Notes: generated by a model not told the origin, from the letters alone. 64,000 nt of DNA from Cerrena zonata (GCA_038087015.1 JASBNA010000082.1:110199-174198), one strand, 5' to 3'; counted from the stretch's first letter, positions 21,301 through 33,512 are shown. Translations and numbers: made by a program.

Positions 21301-22731
21301 GAAGCATTTCTAGGTAAATTTTTAACTTTAAAATTTGAAGAATTAAATGAAATCTCGTCAACTTCAGGTTTTTTAGATTTTGGAGTTACTTTAGACAAGT
21401 TTTCTAAAAGTTCACTCATTTTGTTTCTAGTAAAGGTATTATGTTTATGTTCAAAAGGTTTAAAGGGAGAACCAGGATTTTTCGATAAATTTTGTTGATA
21501 GTTATTATTTTGATTATTATTGAATTGACCAGTTTTATTAATTGAAACCATTGGGGTTGAAATAGTGGAAGAAATTGAATTATTATTATTAATTGTATTA
21601 TCACGATTATTTGAAAATTTATTTGAATCTAATTTAAAACTTTCATTTGTCATAAAGATATTTTGTAATTGATGTTGAGATTGTTTTCGATCTATATATT
21701 CATCATTAACTTTTTTCCACATTGGAATTTGAATTGATGAATGTTTTGAATTATGAATCATTGTATTAGTAGAAGATAAATTTAAATTTAAATCTTCAAC
21801 ATTTAAATTTGGAGGAGTTTTATTTAAACGAACTGAGGCAACAAAATCATTAAGATTTAAATTATTATTATTTACAGGTTGATCAATCCATTTTTCATTT
21901 AGTTCGGCAGGCATCCAATCAGGGGTATTCAAATGATCATCTTCATTTTGATCGATTATTTGAGAATTAAAATTCATTGTTTTATTCGATTGAATTATTG
22001 GAGGAGTTTTAAAAATGGACGAAGAATGATTTGAAGAAGGGTTTTTTTTTACCAATTGAAGGTTTAGTTTTAGCATTTGGATGAGATTTATATTTGAAAG
22101 TATTTGGGACTGAAACAGGTAAGGAAGTGTAATTACCTGAATTAATAGAAGGACTTTCACTATTATATTCAAAATTAACGTTAGGTTGATATTTTAAATT
22201 TTTTTTATAATCATTTTCTGGAAGATTAAAGTTAACACTTTGAATTTTAGGAGGAGAAGATTTATTTTCTTTATCACTATCGACATTTTCAGATAATTGT
22301 TCTTCGTTATTTGTTGAGTCATGGATAATTTCTGTTGAGTTTGCAAAAGGTTGACTATCGTTATTTGATTTTTTAGGGGAATTGAATTGGATACTGGGAG
22401 AAGAAGAAGAAGTGGAGGATGCTTGTATATTAGTTGATTCTTCAAGGATTGGGTTTAGTTGATTTTCGATTGAATTAAATTTGTTGTTTGAGTTATTTGA
22501 AGTAATTGAATTCTGGGAATTAGTAGATATCACATTTGAGTCACCGAAATGGAAGGATCCAGTATCAATTTTTTGATTTATATTTGGATTTTCATCATTG
22601 GATGAAGGTAAGGTTGATCCAATGCTTCGATTTATCATTCCGTCACTCAACTCGGTATCTTTCATATATTTTCTGATATTCAATCCGGTAGAGCTTTGCC
22701 CGGAAGAAGAGTCCAGTATAAATCGACTCAT
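18303..22731 (-). CDS. NUD1: NUD1-like spindle pole body LRR scaffold, one frame break
   Basis: Large (about 1475 residues) protein with a long Asn/Ser-rich disordered N-terminal two thirds, a heptad-like segment near 20540-20660 and a C-terminal leucine-rich repeat array (about 18500-19800). Repeats include LKTINISNNYIKFLEGL, LTSLNVSRNEIEG, LQELNLSENRIEKVIGI and LRVLNLNENHLETL. This layout matches Nud1/Cdc11, the spindle pole body outer-plaque scaffold of the mitotic exit network that also anchors astral microtubules. The start is at 22731 (MSRFILDSSSGQS). Frame changes in an A9/T9 run near 22045-22055 (IGKKK/KKNPSSNHSS), most simply a homopolymer length error. It is longer than Saccharomyces Nud1 (851). 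A minisatellite lies 42 bp upstream. Confidence 0.8.
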
Positions 22732-22749
22732 GCTATTAAATGTGATATA

Positions 22750-22985
22750 TCAAGGCAATGATGTATAATCGAGTCAATGTGATGTGTAATATCGAGTCAA
22801 TGTGATGTGTAATATCAAGTCAATGTGATGTGTAATATCAAGTCAATGTGATGTGTAATATCAAGTCAATGTGACGTATAATATCAAGTCAATGTGATGT
22901 GTAATATCAAGAATGTAATATCAGTATGTGATGTAGAATATAGTATGTGACGGGCAATATAGTATGTGATGGGTATATCGTCAAT
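22750..22985. repeat. 23-bp minisatellite upstream of NUD1
   Basis: Six near-identical 23-bp units start at 22773, 22796, 22819, 22842, 22865 and 22888; each contains GTCAATGTGATGTGTAATAT. Decayed copies flank them on both sides, the right side shifting to AGTATGTGATG-type units. Confidence 0.93.
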
Positions 22986-23138
22986 GATTCAAGCCACTTT
23001 GTCGGCAAGGTATTCGTTCAATCAGTTATGCACCAATACCAGTACTCAAGAGTAATGAAGTAGTGAAGTTCAATGATGAGGTTGTTTTTGTTTATGTTTT
23101 AACTTAATCCACAAACAAAAAAAATTGAGTACTGTTTA

Positions 23139-23198
23139 CCTTTTCTGTAACCTGCAGAACGGGCGGTCACCGGCGAGATTTGCAGGTTACAGAAAAGG
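23139..23198. repeat. 18-bp perfect inverted repeat with 24-bp loop
   Basis: CCTTTTCTGTAACCTGCA at 23139-23156 is exactly mirrored by TGCAGGTTACAGAAAAGG at 23181-23198. The GC-rich spacer contains CGGTCACCG. It could form a stable hairpin or bind a dimeric factor. Confidence 0.9.
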
Positions 23199-23833
23199 GT
23201 TCCAGGTTGATCTGTGGACCTGCACACAAAGCGAGAGTGTGAGAGAGTGAGCGGTCCATATGCAGCACACCCAACTTTTTCTCAATTAACTGAATTGATT
23301 CTTTGGTTCCTACTTGTGCAATTGATCAGTGGTGCAATTGGTCAGTGGTGCAATTGATCAGTTGTCCAGTTGATCTTTGATGCCCATGCCATGCGCGTTG
23401 TATGTTATTATATCTGGCTGTAGTCTACATATGGTTCCCATTAGATGGTATCTGCGAAACAACAAGGACCCCTTAACATTACAATATTCTCAACCGATCG
23501 TTTAATCCTGCTTACTTTGAATTTGCAGTCATTATCATGACCCCTTTCTCCCTGATACCTAATCCATTATTCGACATTCTTGAGTAAAATGGTTGGAAGA
23601 TTACAATTGATTTAGCTTTCAGAACAATTTTTTTTGTAATGGTTGTTTTATTTGTACACTACCTGATCCACAGCACTACCCTTTAATTCTACAGCTCAGT
23701 CTGGCCGACCCATTCTGGAATGTGATAGCCTTACATTTCAATTGGGAATTGGTCCCGATCGCCTGGTCATCTACGGAGTCTGACTTTCTCTTGAAAGAGA
23801 GATCATCATATTAGTGAGGATTTGTACTTTGAT

Positions 23834-23866
<33 letters not shown>

Positions 23867-24088
23867 TTTTTTTAGTCTTTTGTTTTTTTTTGATTTTTTG
23901 TTCGTCCTTTTGGTGTTTTAGGTGATTTTTCATTTTTTTTTTATTCTTTCTCCTTCTCTTCATTAACCGTTTAGTTACGACTGCTACTTCAATTCTACTA
24001 TCAATTGATCGACCACTCTTACCTCCCTTTTGATCCCGTCAGGTCTTATACATTTATTGATAAATCACCAACCTGTATTAGCTTTTAT

Positions 24089-24120
<32 letters not shown>

Positions 24121-24532
24121 CTTCTTCTTCTTCCTCTCTAATATATCTTTTTTTTTTCCTTGCTCCTGTCTTGCTGGCCTATGTCTTTTGATTCTTTTCA
24201 TTCTATCAGTTAGTATCGGTCGATTTATAATCACTATACTTTTATTACTCCAATTGCTTTCCAAGGTTGACTAGTTTTTGCTTTTTTTTTTTTTTTGTCT
24301 GTTTGTTTGTTTCGTTTGTTTCGTTTGTTTGTTTCGTTCTTAACTTAAATTTTTCAGTTTTGGTTAATTTTAGTTCCTTCCTTTTCCAAAAGATCCATTC
24401 TGTTTTAGTTAGTTGTTAATACTTTTCTTTTCTGATTTTGTTTTATCATTACTCTCTTTTACTTCTTTAATTGATTATTTATTAAGTGTTTTTTTTGTTC
24501 TTTTCCTTTGTTCTCTGTTTCTTCAATTCAGC

Positions 24533-27355
24533 ATGTCTTATATATCTTCGTCCGGTAATCCAACTCCTGCGGATGAATATTCTCCAAATGCTCCTATAGT
24601 TCAGGTTGAAGGAATCAATAACCAACAGAATCCAATAGAGCAGGATTCTTTATTAACTAATAAATCTTCATCTTCTTCTTCAAATCAATCATCTTTCCCA
24701 AATACTATGTTGCCATTCAATCCAGCCACCACTATCTCAAATACCGCCAGTCATCAACATCAACAAGAACAGGAAATGTTGAGTGGATTTGCTATTCCCA
24801 ATCCTCCCATTTCCACCCAACAATCAAGCGTAATAGCTGCCGATAAAGATTCCATAGATTCAAACCATTTACAATCTTCAAACCAAAATAACTCTCAAAT
24901 CGATTCTCCTCGTACTCTATGGATGGGTGATTTAGATCCTTGGTTAGATGAAAATGGAATTGCCGATTTATGGTGGACCATTTTAAATAAAAAGGTTTCG
25001 GTTAAAATTATTAAACCAAGAATTTCAAAACCCGATATGGATTATTTGGGATTATCTCATTCTGGTTATTGTTTTGTTGAATTCGAATCTTTTGATGATG
25101 CTCAACAAGCTCTTAGCTTAAATGGTAAATTATTACCAGATATTGCAATGCCTTCTCAACAACAATTTCCTAAAAATCCTGATAATCAAAAAAAATATTT
25201 TAGATTGAATTGGGCTAGTGGTGCTACTTTAACTGCTCCAATTATTCAAACCCCAGAATACTCATTATTTGTTGGAGATTTATCTGCTTCAACTACTGAA
25301 GCTCATTTACTAGCATTTTTCCAAAAAAAATTTCCAACTTCAATTAAAACCTGTTCGAGTAATGACTGATCCTGTTTCTGGGAAATCTCGCTGTTTCGGT
25401 TTCGTTCGTTTTACTGATGAACTGGAAAGACAAAAAGCTTTAATTGAAATGAATGGTGCTTGGTTTGGTGGTAGACCTTTAAGAGTTGCTTTAGCTACCC
25501 CAAGAAATAATTCTAATCAAAATAATAATCTTCAAAATCATTCTCAATTTCAAAATCAAAATCAAAATCATCATTCTCATCATCCAAATGGCCATTTTCG
25601 TAATCACACCCCTAATTCTTTAACTCCTGGTAATCCTTCTCAAGGTATTTTTTCTCCAAATAATAGAAATAATCCAAATTTTTATAATGATCCAAATCAA
25701 TCAGACTTGATGTTTTTACCTTCTCATTCTGCTCATCCTCCTCCTCCTCATCCTCCATCGGCCTTGGCTAATTCACCTTATGGGTTTTATGGAACTCCCG
25801 TTTTACAACCTCCTCCATTTGATAATAATTTAATTGGTAATGCTAATACTCCACCACCTCCAATTTCAAACATTGGATCAAACTACGCTGGTCGTCCTTC
25901 ATCATCATCCGATGTTCCTAATCATTCGAATGATAATCCTACTAAGAATAATCCTACTAATAATGAATTTGCTGGGTATCCGCCTGGTGCAATACCTGGA
26001 TTAATCGGAATTCCTAATTCGATTGATCAATTTGGTGGTGGGCCAGTCAATCCCTTAATAACTGGAGGTACCAATGGAGCCAATGTTGAATTCAATAATC
26101 GGCCAAATTTAAATCATAATTTTTCACCTAATTTAAGAACATTACAAGGTAATTCTCAAGGTCAACCATTTACAGACCCTAAGAACACCACTGTTTTCGT
26201 GGGTGGATTATCATCTGAAGTTTCAGAACAAACATTATTTACATTATTTAAACCTTTTGGTCTTATACAACAGGTCAAAATACCACCGGGAAAAAATTGT
26301 GGATTCATTAAATATGATACTAGAGAAGAAGCCGAAGAAGCAATTGGAGCAATGCAAGGTTTTATTATTGGTGGTAATCGAATTAGGTTAAGTTGGGGTA
26401 GAGTTTCAATGAATAATAAGAAATATCAACAACAACAACAACAAGTGGCCCAAGCTGCTCAAATACAAGCAGCAGCAGCTTTATCTATGGGGATGGATCC
26501 TGCTAGTGCCATTGCCGCCGCTGCGGCAGCAGCAGCAGGGGGATATCCACCACCACCACCACCACCCCATGCAACAGGAATACCACCAGGAATGCCACCT
26601 CATCAAAAGTATGGTGGAATACCACCTCCTCCACCACAGGCGCTTGGGATCCCACCACCACCAATTCAAGGAGCAATGGGGAGCCCATACCTCAACCAAG
26701 GGTCGGGAACACCCCCTCCTTACATGAGAGGACAACATCGTGGTAGTGGTAGTGGTAGCGGTAGTGGAGTTGAAACTAATGAGGAAGATTTAACAACACC
26801 ATTTGATACCAAAATCTCTGGATCACCAAAGATGCCACCAATGGATCCATATTTTTATGGACATCCACCACCACCTCCAGGTATTAATGATTATAATTAC
26901 TATGGAGGGCCAATTGGATTCAATCATCCTCAAGCACCGGATCAACAACAAGATAGACCGCAAGAAACATCTAACCCTGAAGACTTGGTTGAATCGATGA
27001 CCACTTTACATCTCGATGAAGCCAAACAAGAAGGTTCAAGGGAAGGTCAAGAAATAGAAGCATCAAAAGAAGTTTCGAATGCCTTACCCAATAGAGGACC
27101 TGGACCACCAGGAATGTTTGCACCACCAATGTATAATGGAGGGTTTCCTATGCAAGATTATTCATATATGACCCATGTACCAAATGAATATCTTTATCAA
27201 GCCGGCTTTAATGGACCTCCCCCCCACCTTGTCATCAGGCCCCAACCCAACAACCAGTTGCAGAAGAACAAGACAAAGAAGAAAAGGCTCAAGAAGAACC
27301 AGAAGAAGAAGAGCCAAAGTCGAAAGAATCTGGGGTTGATGTTAAAAAAAATTAA
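24533..27355 (+). CDS. NGR1: NGR1-like RNA-binding protein (three RRMs), two frame breaks
   Basis: RNA-binding protein of the Ngr1/Nam8 family, which promotes decay of specific mRNAs such as porin mRNA. RRM1 starts RTLWMGDLDPWLDE and includes SGYCFVEFESFDDA; RRM2 has LFVGDLSASTTEAHLL and CFGFVRF; RRM3 (about 26190-26400) has TVFVGGLSSEVSEQTL and CGFIKYDTREEAEEAI. The FRLNWASGAT linker is diagnostic of Ngr1. Pro/Gln/Asn-rich low-complexity segments surround RRM3. The frame shifts at 25350 (an extra C inside KTVRVMTDP) and again in the C7 run at 27219-27225. After the second shift the protein reads QAPTQQPVAEEQDKEEK and ends at 27355. The start at 24533 (MSYISSSGNPT) follows a T-rich leader. 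The repaired length is about 940 residues. Confidence 0.88.
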
Positions 27356-27888
27356 TTACATATGACTAATATCCAATGTTTTCACGATTACTACTTATAC
27401 ATTCATTGAATTACTAAGTTTGCGTTGGCTAATTGCCAATATACTGTTACTTTTCATTTTCGGTCTGTTTTATTGATTATATTTTTTTGCGATTTAATTA
27501 TCTTTCCTTCTCGTTAAATATTCCCTTTATTATTCCTTTATTCTTTTATTCTTTGTTTCTGTTTACACTCTATTATTAGTTTTGATTTTTTATTTTATCT
27601 CTTTATTATTTCATGAGTAATTTTCAAAATTTGTTAGTTCTGTTTAATTATGAATATTTCGTCGTTTAAATAGCGCACGTAGGAAAAAGTATGCAACCGC
27701 TTCTCTTACATTTTGATGAAATGGACTTTTTTTTTTGTAAATTTAATATATAGAGAAAGAAAAGAAAAAAAAGAAAAAAAGAACCAGAGAATAACACACT
27801 CAGGATAGAACTATAGGAAGGTCATTAGAGAATCCAAAATAAAACATAAAACAATATAAAAAGAAGAAAAGAGTAAAAAGGGAAAAAT
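27356..27888. other. Convergent intergenic between NGR1 and the H3 gene
   Basis: AT-rich double terminator region with T9/A-rich runs near 27730-27780; no gene seen. Confidence 0.5.
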
Positions 27889-28988
<1,100 letters not shown>

Positions 28989-29617
28989 TTATTTTCTGTA
29001 CCATAATCTAGTAATTCTGGTTTTCATCATCTTTTTTTGTAATTGGAAAACACCGTACATTAAGGCTTCGGCAGTGGGAGGACAACCAGGAACGTAAACA
29101 TCAACAGGAACAACACGATCACAACCTCTAACAACGGAGTAAGAATAATGGTAGTAACCACCACCATTAGCACAAGACCCCATGGAAATAACCCATCTTG
29201 GATCGGCCATTTGATCGTACACTTGTCTTAAAGCTGGAGCCATTTTATTAGTCAAAGTACCAGCAACAATCATAATATCGGATTGACGAGGAGAAGCTCT
29301 GAAAATAATCCCTAAACGATCTTGATCATAACGAGGAGTAGAAACATGCATCATTTCAACTGCACAACAAGCCAAACCAAAAGTAACTGGCCAAAACGAA
29401 GATTTTCTGGCCCAATTAGCAATAGTATCCAACGAGGTTAAAGCATAATCAACTGGTGAAGATGCAGTTTTTTGAGACATCAATGGAAGTCAGTTGGCAT
29501 GGGTTTGGGAGTTAAATCCTTGGACGAAACATAACGAACATTACTATATGGAATAATGGCTCTGACACTGGATTTTCCCACACTATTGAGTATGGATTGT
29601 CTGGCTAACGAATACAT
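28989..29617 (-). CDS. Complex I 20-kDa subunit (NDUFS7/PSST), frame break in the presequence
   Basis: Nuclear-encoded subunit of mitochondrial NADH:ubiquinone oxidoreductase that carries iron-sulfur cluster N2 next to the quinone site. The mature part shows [10 protein letters not shown] (ligand Cys pair), [41 protein letters not shown] and [13 protein letters not shown], which hold the remaining cluster Cys residues. Upstream, in a frame offset by one base, an ATG at 29617 begins [19 protein letters not shown], an Arg/Ser-rich mitochondrial presequence. The two frames meet near 29484-29490 (PTDF then MSQKTASS), where one extra C in TTCCATTG would join them into 209 residues. Saccharomyces lacks complex I. 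Confidence 0.93.
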
Positions 29618-29978
29618 GGTTAATCTTATGCTTTATAAGAAAGAGTTTGAGCTATAACCAAAAAATTTTTTTGTTTTTCTGTTAGTTAAAGAAGTCACCA
29701 ATTTTCTTCCTTTTTTTTTTTTTTTTTTGTATTTGTATGGTGAAGCCTTTATAAATTGTACATCTATTTCAATCAGCAAGTATTTATCGACACTGATTGG
29801 CCACGACATTCGCATTCTTACTACGGAGTATCCCAGGAATGTCGTGCGCTACCGGAGCCTGTCGGGGAAACCCTCGCACGGAGCCACGACATTTTTTCCA
29901 CTCCGAGGGGGGCCCTGGTGTACGGGGTGGGGTGTATACGTTTATTGAAATACTCGATAGCTATATATAATGGGACAA
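29618..29978. other. Intergenic: NDUFS7 promoter and SUS1 3' flank
   Basis: Contains CACGACATTC (29802-29811), its inverted copy GAATGTCGTG (29837-29846) and a third copy CCACGACATT (29884-29893). A GC-rich Rap1-like string TGGTGTACGGGGTGG lies at 29916-29930. No ORF supported. Confidence 0.55.
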
Positions 29979-30284
29979 TTACTGGATTACGTCGTCCAAG
30001 TAAACCTTGAGTTTCTGGAGGGTTTCTTCTTTGATTTCTTGCGGTACTATTTCTTCTGCCTTTGGTTTCAAAGATGAAAATAATTGGTCGAAATTGATGT
30101 TTTGATCATTTTCTGATCGTTCCTTTAATTCCCAGTTTGCCACTTGGGATACTTTATCAAACCAACCTGATTCGTATAGTTGCAACTTGAGTTGTTTGCT
30201 TATTAGATCATAGTTTCCCGATGATATGAGATGTTCCTGGATTTGTGATTTGATGGCATCGAGTTCCTCCTGATGTTGAGTCAT
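29979..30284 (-). CDS. SUS1: SUS1/ENY2 (SAGA deubiquitinase module and TREX-2)
   Basis: Intact 101-residue helical protein aligned end to end with Sus1 (96 residues). Matching blocks are IKSQIQEHLISSGNYDLISKQLK (LKSQIQQYLVESGNYELISNELK in yeast), ESGWFDKV and LKPKAEEIVP. Sus1 belongs to the SAGA H2B-deubiquitinating module and to the TREX-2 mRNA export complex at nuclear pores. Saccharomyces SUS1 has two introns; here the frame is continuous. Divergent from YSA1 (270 bp). Confidence 0.9.
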   Translation of the reverse strand: MTQHQEELDAIKSQIQEHLISSGNYDLISKQLKLQLYESGWFDKVSQVANWELKERSENDQNINFDQLFSSLKPKAEEIVPQEIKEETLQKLKVYLDDVIQ

Positions 30285-30554
30285 GGCGAGCCTATTGGAG
30301 AGAACGAGTGATTGAACTGATTGCTTGGGATGTACTTGGTCCAGCTGAGACTTGAACTGCCAACTGTTAGAACTCTTACTTGAGCTGTTTCTTAACTGTT
30401 ATCTGTTGATTTGGTTATGTAGTACATTTTTTTTTTTTTGCTTTTGTTTATTTGACGTTTTCAGTGAGCAACCCTTCTCCGTAGCGATTGCAAGCTGAAT
30501 ACCATCACAATATATACTGCTCGATCTACGGTTATTCAACAAAAGTTACTGGTA

Positions 30555-31367
30555 ATGCTTACGGGTGTTTCCAAACGTCACATCAGTCAATTGAAACGTG
30601 GTGTCGGTATTCCTTACAAATCCTGTCAAGGTATCGTGCGATCTTGCGCAAATTTAAATCAATTATCAAATCAACCTACTACTTCTACTTATCGGTTTTT
30701 TTCAAATACATCAATTAACATGTCAACAAAACCTTCGCCATACAAAGCAAAAGTCAATTCTGTTGAGAAACTAGACCAGGGCAATTGGATTCAAACCCGT
30801 AGAATCAATTATACTGATCCAAATGGTAGTAATAGAGTATGGGAAATGGCAATTAGAACTACCCGTACTGAAACTACTAATATCGATGCAGTTTCTATTG
30901 CCGCATTAATATCTTATCCTGATAAACCAAAAGAAATCGTCTTGACCAAGCAATTCAGACCTCCATGTGGATCAGTTGTTATTGAATTGCCCGCTGGTTT
31001 AATTGATCCTAAGGAATCGGTCGAATCAACCGCAATCCGGGAATTAATTGAAGAAACTGGTTATCACGGTAAATTCATTTCGCTGTCGGAAACTCAAGTT
31101 AGTTTATTCAGTGACCCAGGATTGACAAATGCTAACATGTCCTTGGCGTTTGTAGATGTCGATATCAATGATGAAAAAAATAAAAATCCTATACCTGAAT
31201 TAGAAGATGGTGAATTCATTGAAATTTTCACTTTACCCATTAATCAGTTATTAAAAGGTCTTCTCGAAGTTACTGAAAAAGAAGGCTGTGCTGTAGATGC
31301 AAGATTATACCATTTCGCTGCTGGAATCGATCTTGCCTTTGCCAATAAAGACATTCTTACAAATTAG
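30555..31367 (+). CDS. YSA1: ADP-ribose pyrophosphatase Ysa1 (Nudix), with a mitochondrial leader
   Basis: Nudix hydrolase splitting ADP-ribose to AMP and ribose-5-phosphate. The Nudix box G-x5-E-x7-REUxEExGU is visible as GLIDPKESVESTAIRELIEETGYHG. FRPPCGSVVIELPAG precedes it and SDPGLTNANM follows, as in Ysa1. The frame has two plausible starts. ATG 30720 (MSTKPSPYKAK) gives the classical cytosolic form. ATG 30555 adds 55 residues with several Arg/Lys and no Asp/Glu, ending YRFFSNTS, a typical mitochondrial presequence. I list the longer form; alternative initiation would yield both. Confidence 0.92.
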   Translation: MLTGVSKRHISQLKRGVGIPYKSCQGIVRSCANLNQLSNQPTTSTYRFFSNTSINMSTKPSPYKAKVNSVEKLDQGNWIQTRRINYTDPNGSNRVWEMAIRTTRTETTNIDAVSIAALISYPDKPKEIVLTKQFRPPCGSVVIELPAGLIDPKESVESTAIRELIEETGYHGKFISLSETQVSLFSDPGLTNANMSLAFVDVDINDEKNKNPIPELEDGEFIEIFTLPINQLLKGLLEVTEKEGCAVDARLYHFAAGIDLAFANKDILTN

Positions 31368-31538
31368 AGTATATAGCTTGATAATTTATTAGTCTTTCCC
31401 CATAATTCTGAGTGTAGTTACTGGCTTTTTCTATTTTTTTTTTTTTTTTTTTTTGGTGATCTTTTTGCCTTTTGAAGCCGAGTAATCGGTAATAGATCCC
31501 AGAAGCTACTAGTTCCTATAGTTAGATTATAGAAAGAA

Positions 31539-33512
31539 ATGTCTTTCGAAACCGGTGATATTTGCAGCTTCTGTCTTGGTGGAGAGGATGACATTCCGCC
31601 TTTCGGTAAGGCCAAAGACGCTAAAGAACTTATTCAACCTTGTTCCACTTGTACTATGACCACTCATAGAAAATGTTTACTCGATTGGTTTAATTCTTTG
31701 TCTCCCGATTCTATAAAGAAAGTATCATATTCTGAACGAGTAGCAGAATTTGTTTCTCAAGTACAAGAAGAACGAGATCATCGTCGTAATCAACACGAAC
31801 ATGAACTCCAAGAAGAAGAAACCGATAATGGATCAAGCAATGATGATGATGATGATGACCGAGAGGAGGATTTTGATGACCAGCAAAATCAACATCGTAG
31901 ATTACCAGATGATTGGGATAATGATTTAGATCAATCAGATTCCGATTTTGATGATATCGATGAAGAACGAGAACTTATTGCTAGATTATTAAATGCATCG
32001 AACACCGTCAATGATAACCCTGATAATAATGCCACCACGACTATTGATATCAATATCTCCCCAGCACTGATTAATAGGTGGTTTTTGAGCTTGGCCTCCG
32101 ACATAAGATTAGACTTAAGAGGATCTTCTAAAAAAGTCCCATTCGATGACTCCACTATCCTTTTAACAACTCCTTGCCCTCAATGCAAGTCTAGGATAAC
32201 GGTGTGTATCAAGCGTTCTCTCTTACTTACATTAGCCTCTGCTTTCCGAGGGGTGATCAATACCGGTATTCAATCCTTTGGAGTAATGCTTGGTCTCACT
32301 GGTGCAGCAACAGGTGTTATAACTTTAGGTTACGTTGGAATTTCAAGAGTAGGTTTAAATATACTTGACTGCTTAATACCTTCGCCATTATTGATATCAA
32401 TGTTGAGCAAAAGGAATAGTAATACTTTAAACTCATTAAGAAGTTTTTTCCCAATTAATAATCAGTCTTTCAATACCATCGAAGATATTGTTACAAAAGG
32501 AGTGATTGATCAATTCAAATTTAGCCATATCCCCATTTTGCCAATTATTCTATACAGAATGAGATCATCATCTATAATGGATTGTCTTTTCAGCAGACAG
32601 AAAAATAATAGCATGAGCAATTGGGTAACGGAATTAATGATATCTAATTTCATTTCATCACTTGGTAATCATCAATTAATTAAAAGTTTATCTCAAAATA
32701 TTGGTCATATAGGTAGAAACTTAAAAGAGCTACCTTTAAAGTCGGTTCCTTCATTGTTAACTCAAGGCATAAATATTTGGGATCCAAATATTATGATCGG
32801 TTTGCTAATTCCAACAAGATGGGCTTATGATTTCTTATTCAGACTTGTGATTAACACCAAGTATTTTGATTACATATCAGTTATTAAACCAAGACACATA
32901 GCAAACAGTGTTACAGATGCAGAATTATCTAATTTGGAAGATTTACAATACGACTTATTGCAAGTGAAAAGAAAAATTGAAAGAGTATATCAAGACTCAA
33001 AATCCTCTTCAAAACAATCAAATAGTTTAAGAACAAGCGTCTTGAACAGTTTTAAATCTAAGCTTATTTTCATTGGTAAAATTATCAGTTATAATTATAA
33101 TTCCTCAAAGCTTAACTTACCTTGGGAATATGTGAAATTGAAATTGAAATATTGGTTCTTTAAATCGAAAACTTGCATGCAAACAAATTATTCCACTATT
33201 ATGATGCAAAATTCTCTAACTTTCAGAAGTCTCACAACATTCATTTGGCCAATGATAAGTGGAGAATTGGGAAGATTAATTAACAGTTTCGTCTTGAATC
33301 ATGATGTTTTCAAAACTTTGAAAAACATTCCGAAGGTAAATTTGAGGATGATGTCAAATGTTATAGCCCTTATATTAGTTGTTTTAATTAAGGACTTGAT
33401 TAATTTATACATGGTTTCAAGGAAAGTCAAGCAATTGTCAAAGATGGCTATTGTTAAAAAAACGAAGAATAATATACAGAAGACCAATTTACCTGGATCA
33501 TATCCAAATTGA
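31539..33512 (+). CDS. MARCH-type membrane RING-CH ubiquitin ligase with a split RING
   Basis: 657-residue membrane protein. The N-terminus has C9-x2-C12-x22-C35-x2-C38-x4-H43-x2-C46-LLDW, the first six ligands of a RING-CH finger; the last pair is C213-P-Q-C216. The 166-residue gap, normally 11-25, is filled by an acidic disordered segment (31840-31990). After CPQC come several hydrophobic segments (about 32215-32380, 32760-32870, 33340-33415). The sequence after the RING (TGAATGVITLGYVGISRVG) and VLPI-type turns resemble MARCH5-type ligases of the mitochondrial outer membrane or ER. Substrate unknown. It follows YSA1 on the same strand after 171 bp. Confidence 0.7.
   Translation: MSFETGDICSFCLGGEDDIPPFGKAKDAKELIQPCSTCTMTTHRKCLLDWFNSLSPDSIKKVSYSERVAEFVSQVQEERDHRRNQHEHELQEEETDNGSSNDDDDDDREEDFDDQQNQHRRLPDDWDNDLDQSDSDFDDIDEERELIARLLNASNTVNDNPDNNATTTIDINISPALINRWFLSLASDIRLDLRGSSKKVPFDDSTILLTTPCPQCKSRITVCIKRSLLLTLASAFRGVINTGIQSFGVMLGLTGAATGVITLGYVGISRVGLNILDCLIPSPLLISMLSKRNSNTLNSLRSFFPINNQSFNTIEDIVTKGVIDQFKFSHIPILPIILYRMRSSSIMDCLFSRQKNNSMSNWVTELMISNFISSLGNHQLIKSLSQNIGHIGRNLKELPLKSVPSLLTQGINIWDPNIMIGLLIPTRWAYDFLFRLVINTKYFDYISVIKPRHIANSVTDAELSNLEDLQYDLLQVKRKIERVYQDSKSSSKQSNSLRTSVLNSFKSKLIFIGKIISYNYNSSKLNLPWEYVKLKLKYWFFKSKTCMQTNYSTIMMQNSLTFRSLTTFIWPMISGELGRLINSFVLNHDVFKTLKNIPKVNLRMMSNVIALILVVLIKDLINLYMVSRKVKQLSKMAIVKKTKNNIQKTNLPGSYPN

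Larger units (their letters stand above)
22732..24532. other. Long divergent intergenic: NUD1 and NGR1 promoters
   Basis: 1.8 kb without a gene. From left to right: a 23-bp minisatellite (22750-22985), an 18-bp perfect inverted repeat (23139-23198), three CAATTGATCAGT-like repeats at about 23318-23365, then a T-rich NGR1 leader with T29 (23836-23864) and T28 (24093-24120) tracts and GTTTCGTTTGTTT repeats at 24300-24336. Confidence 0.6.
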
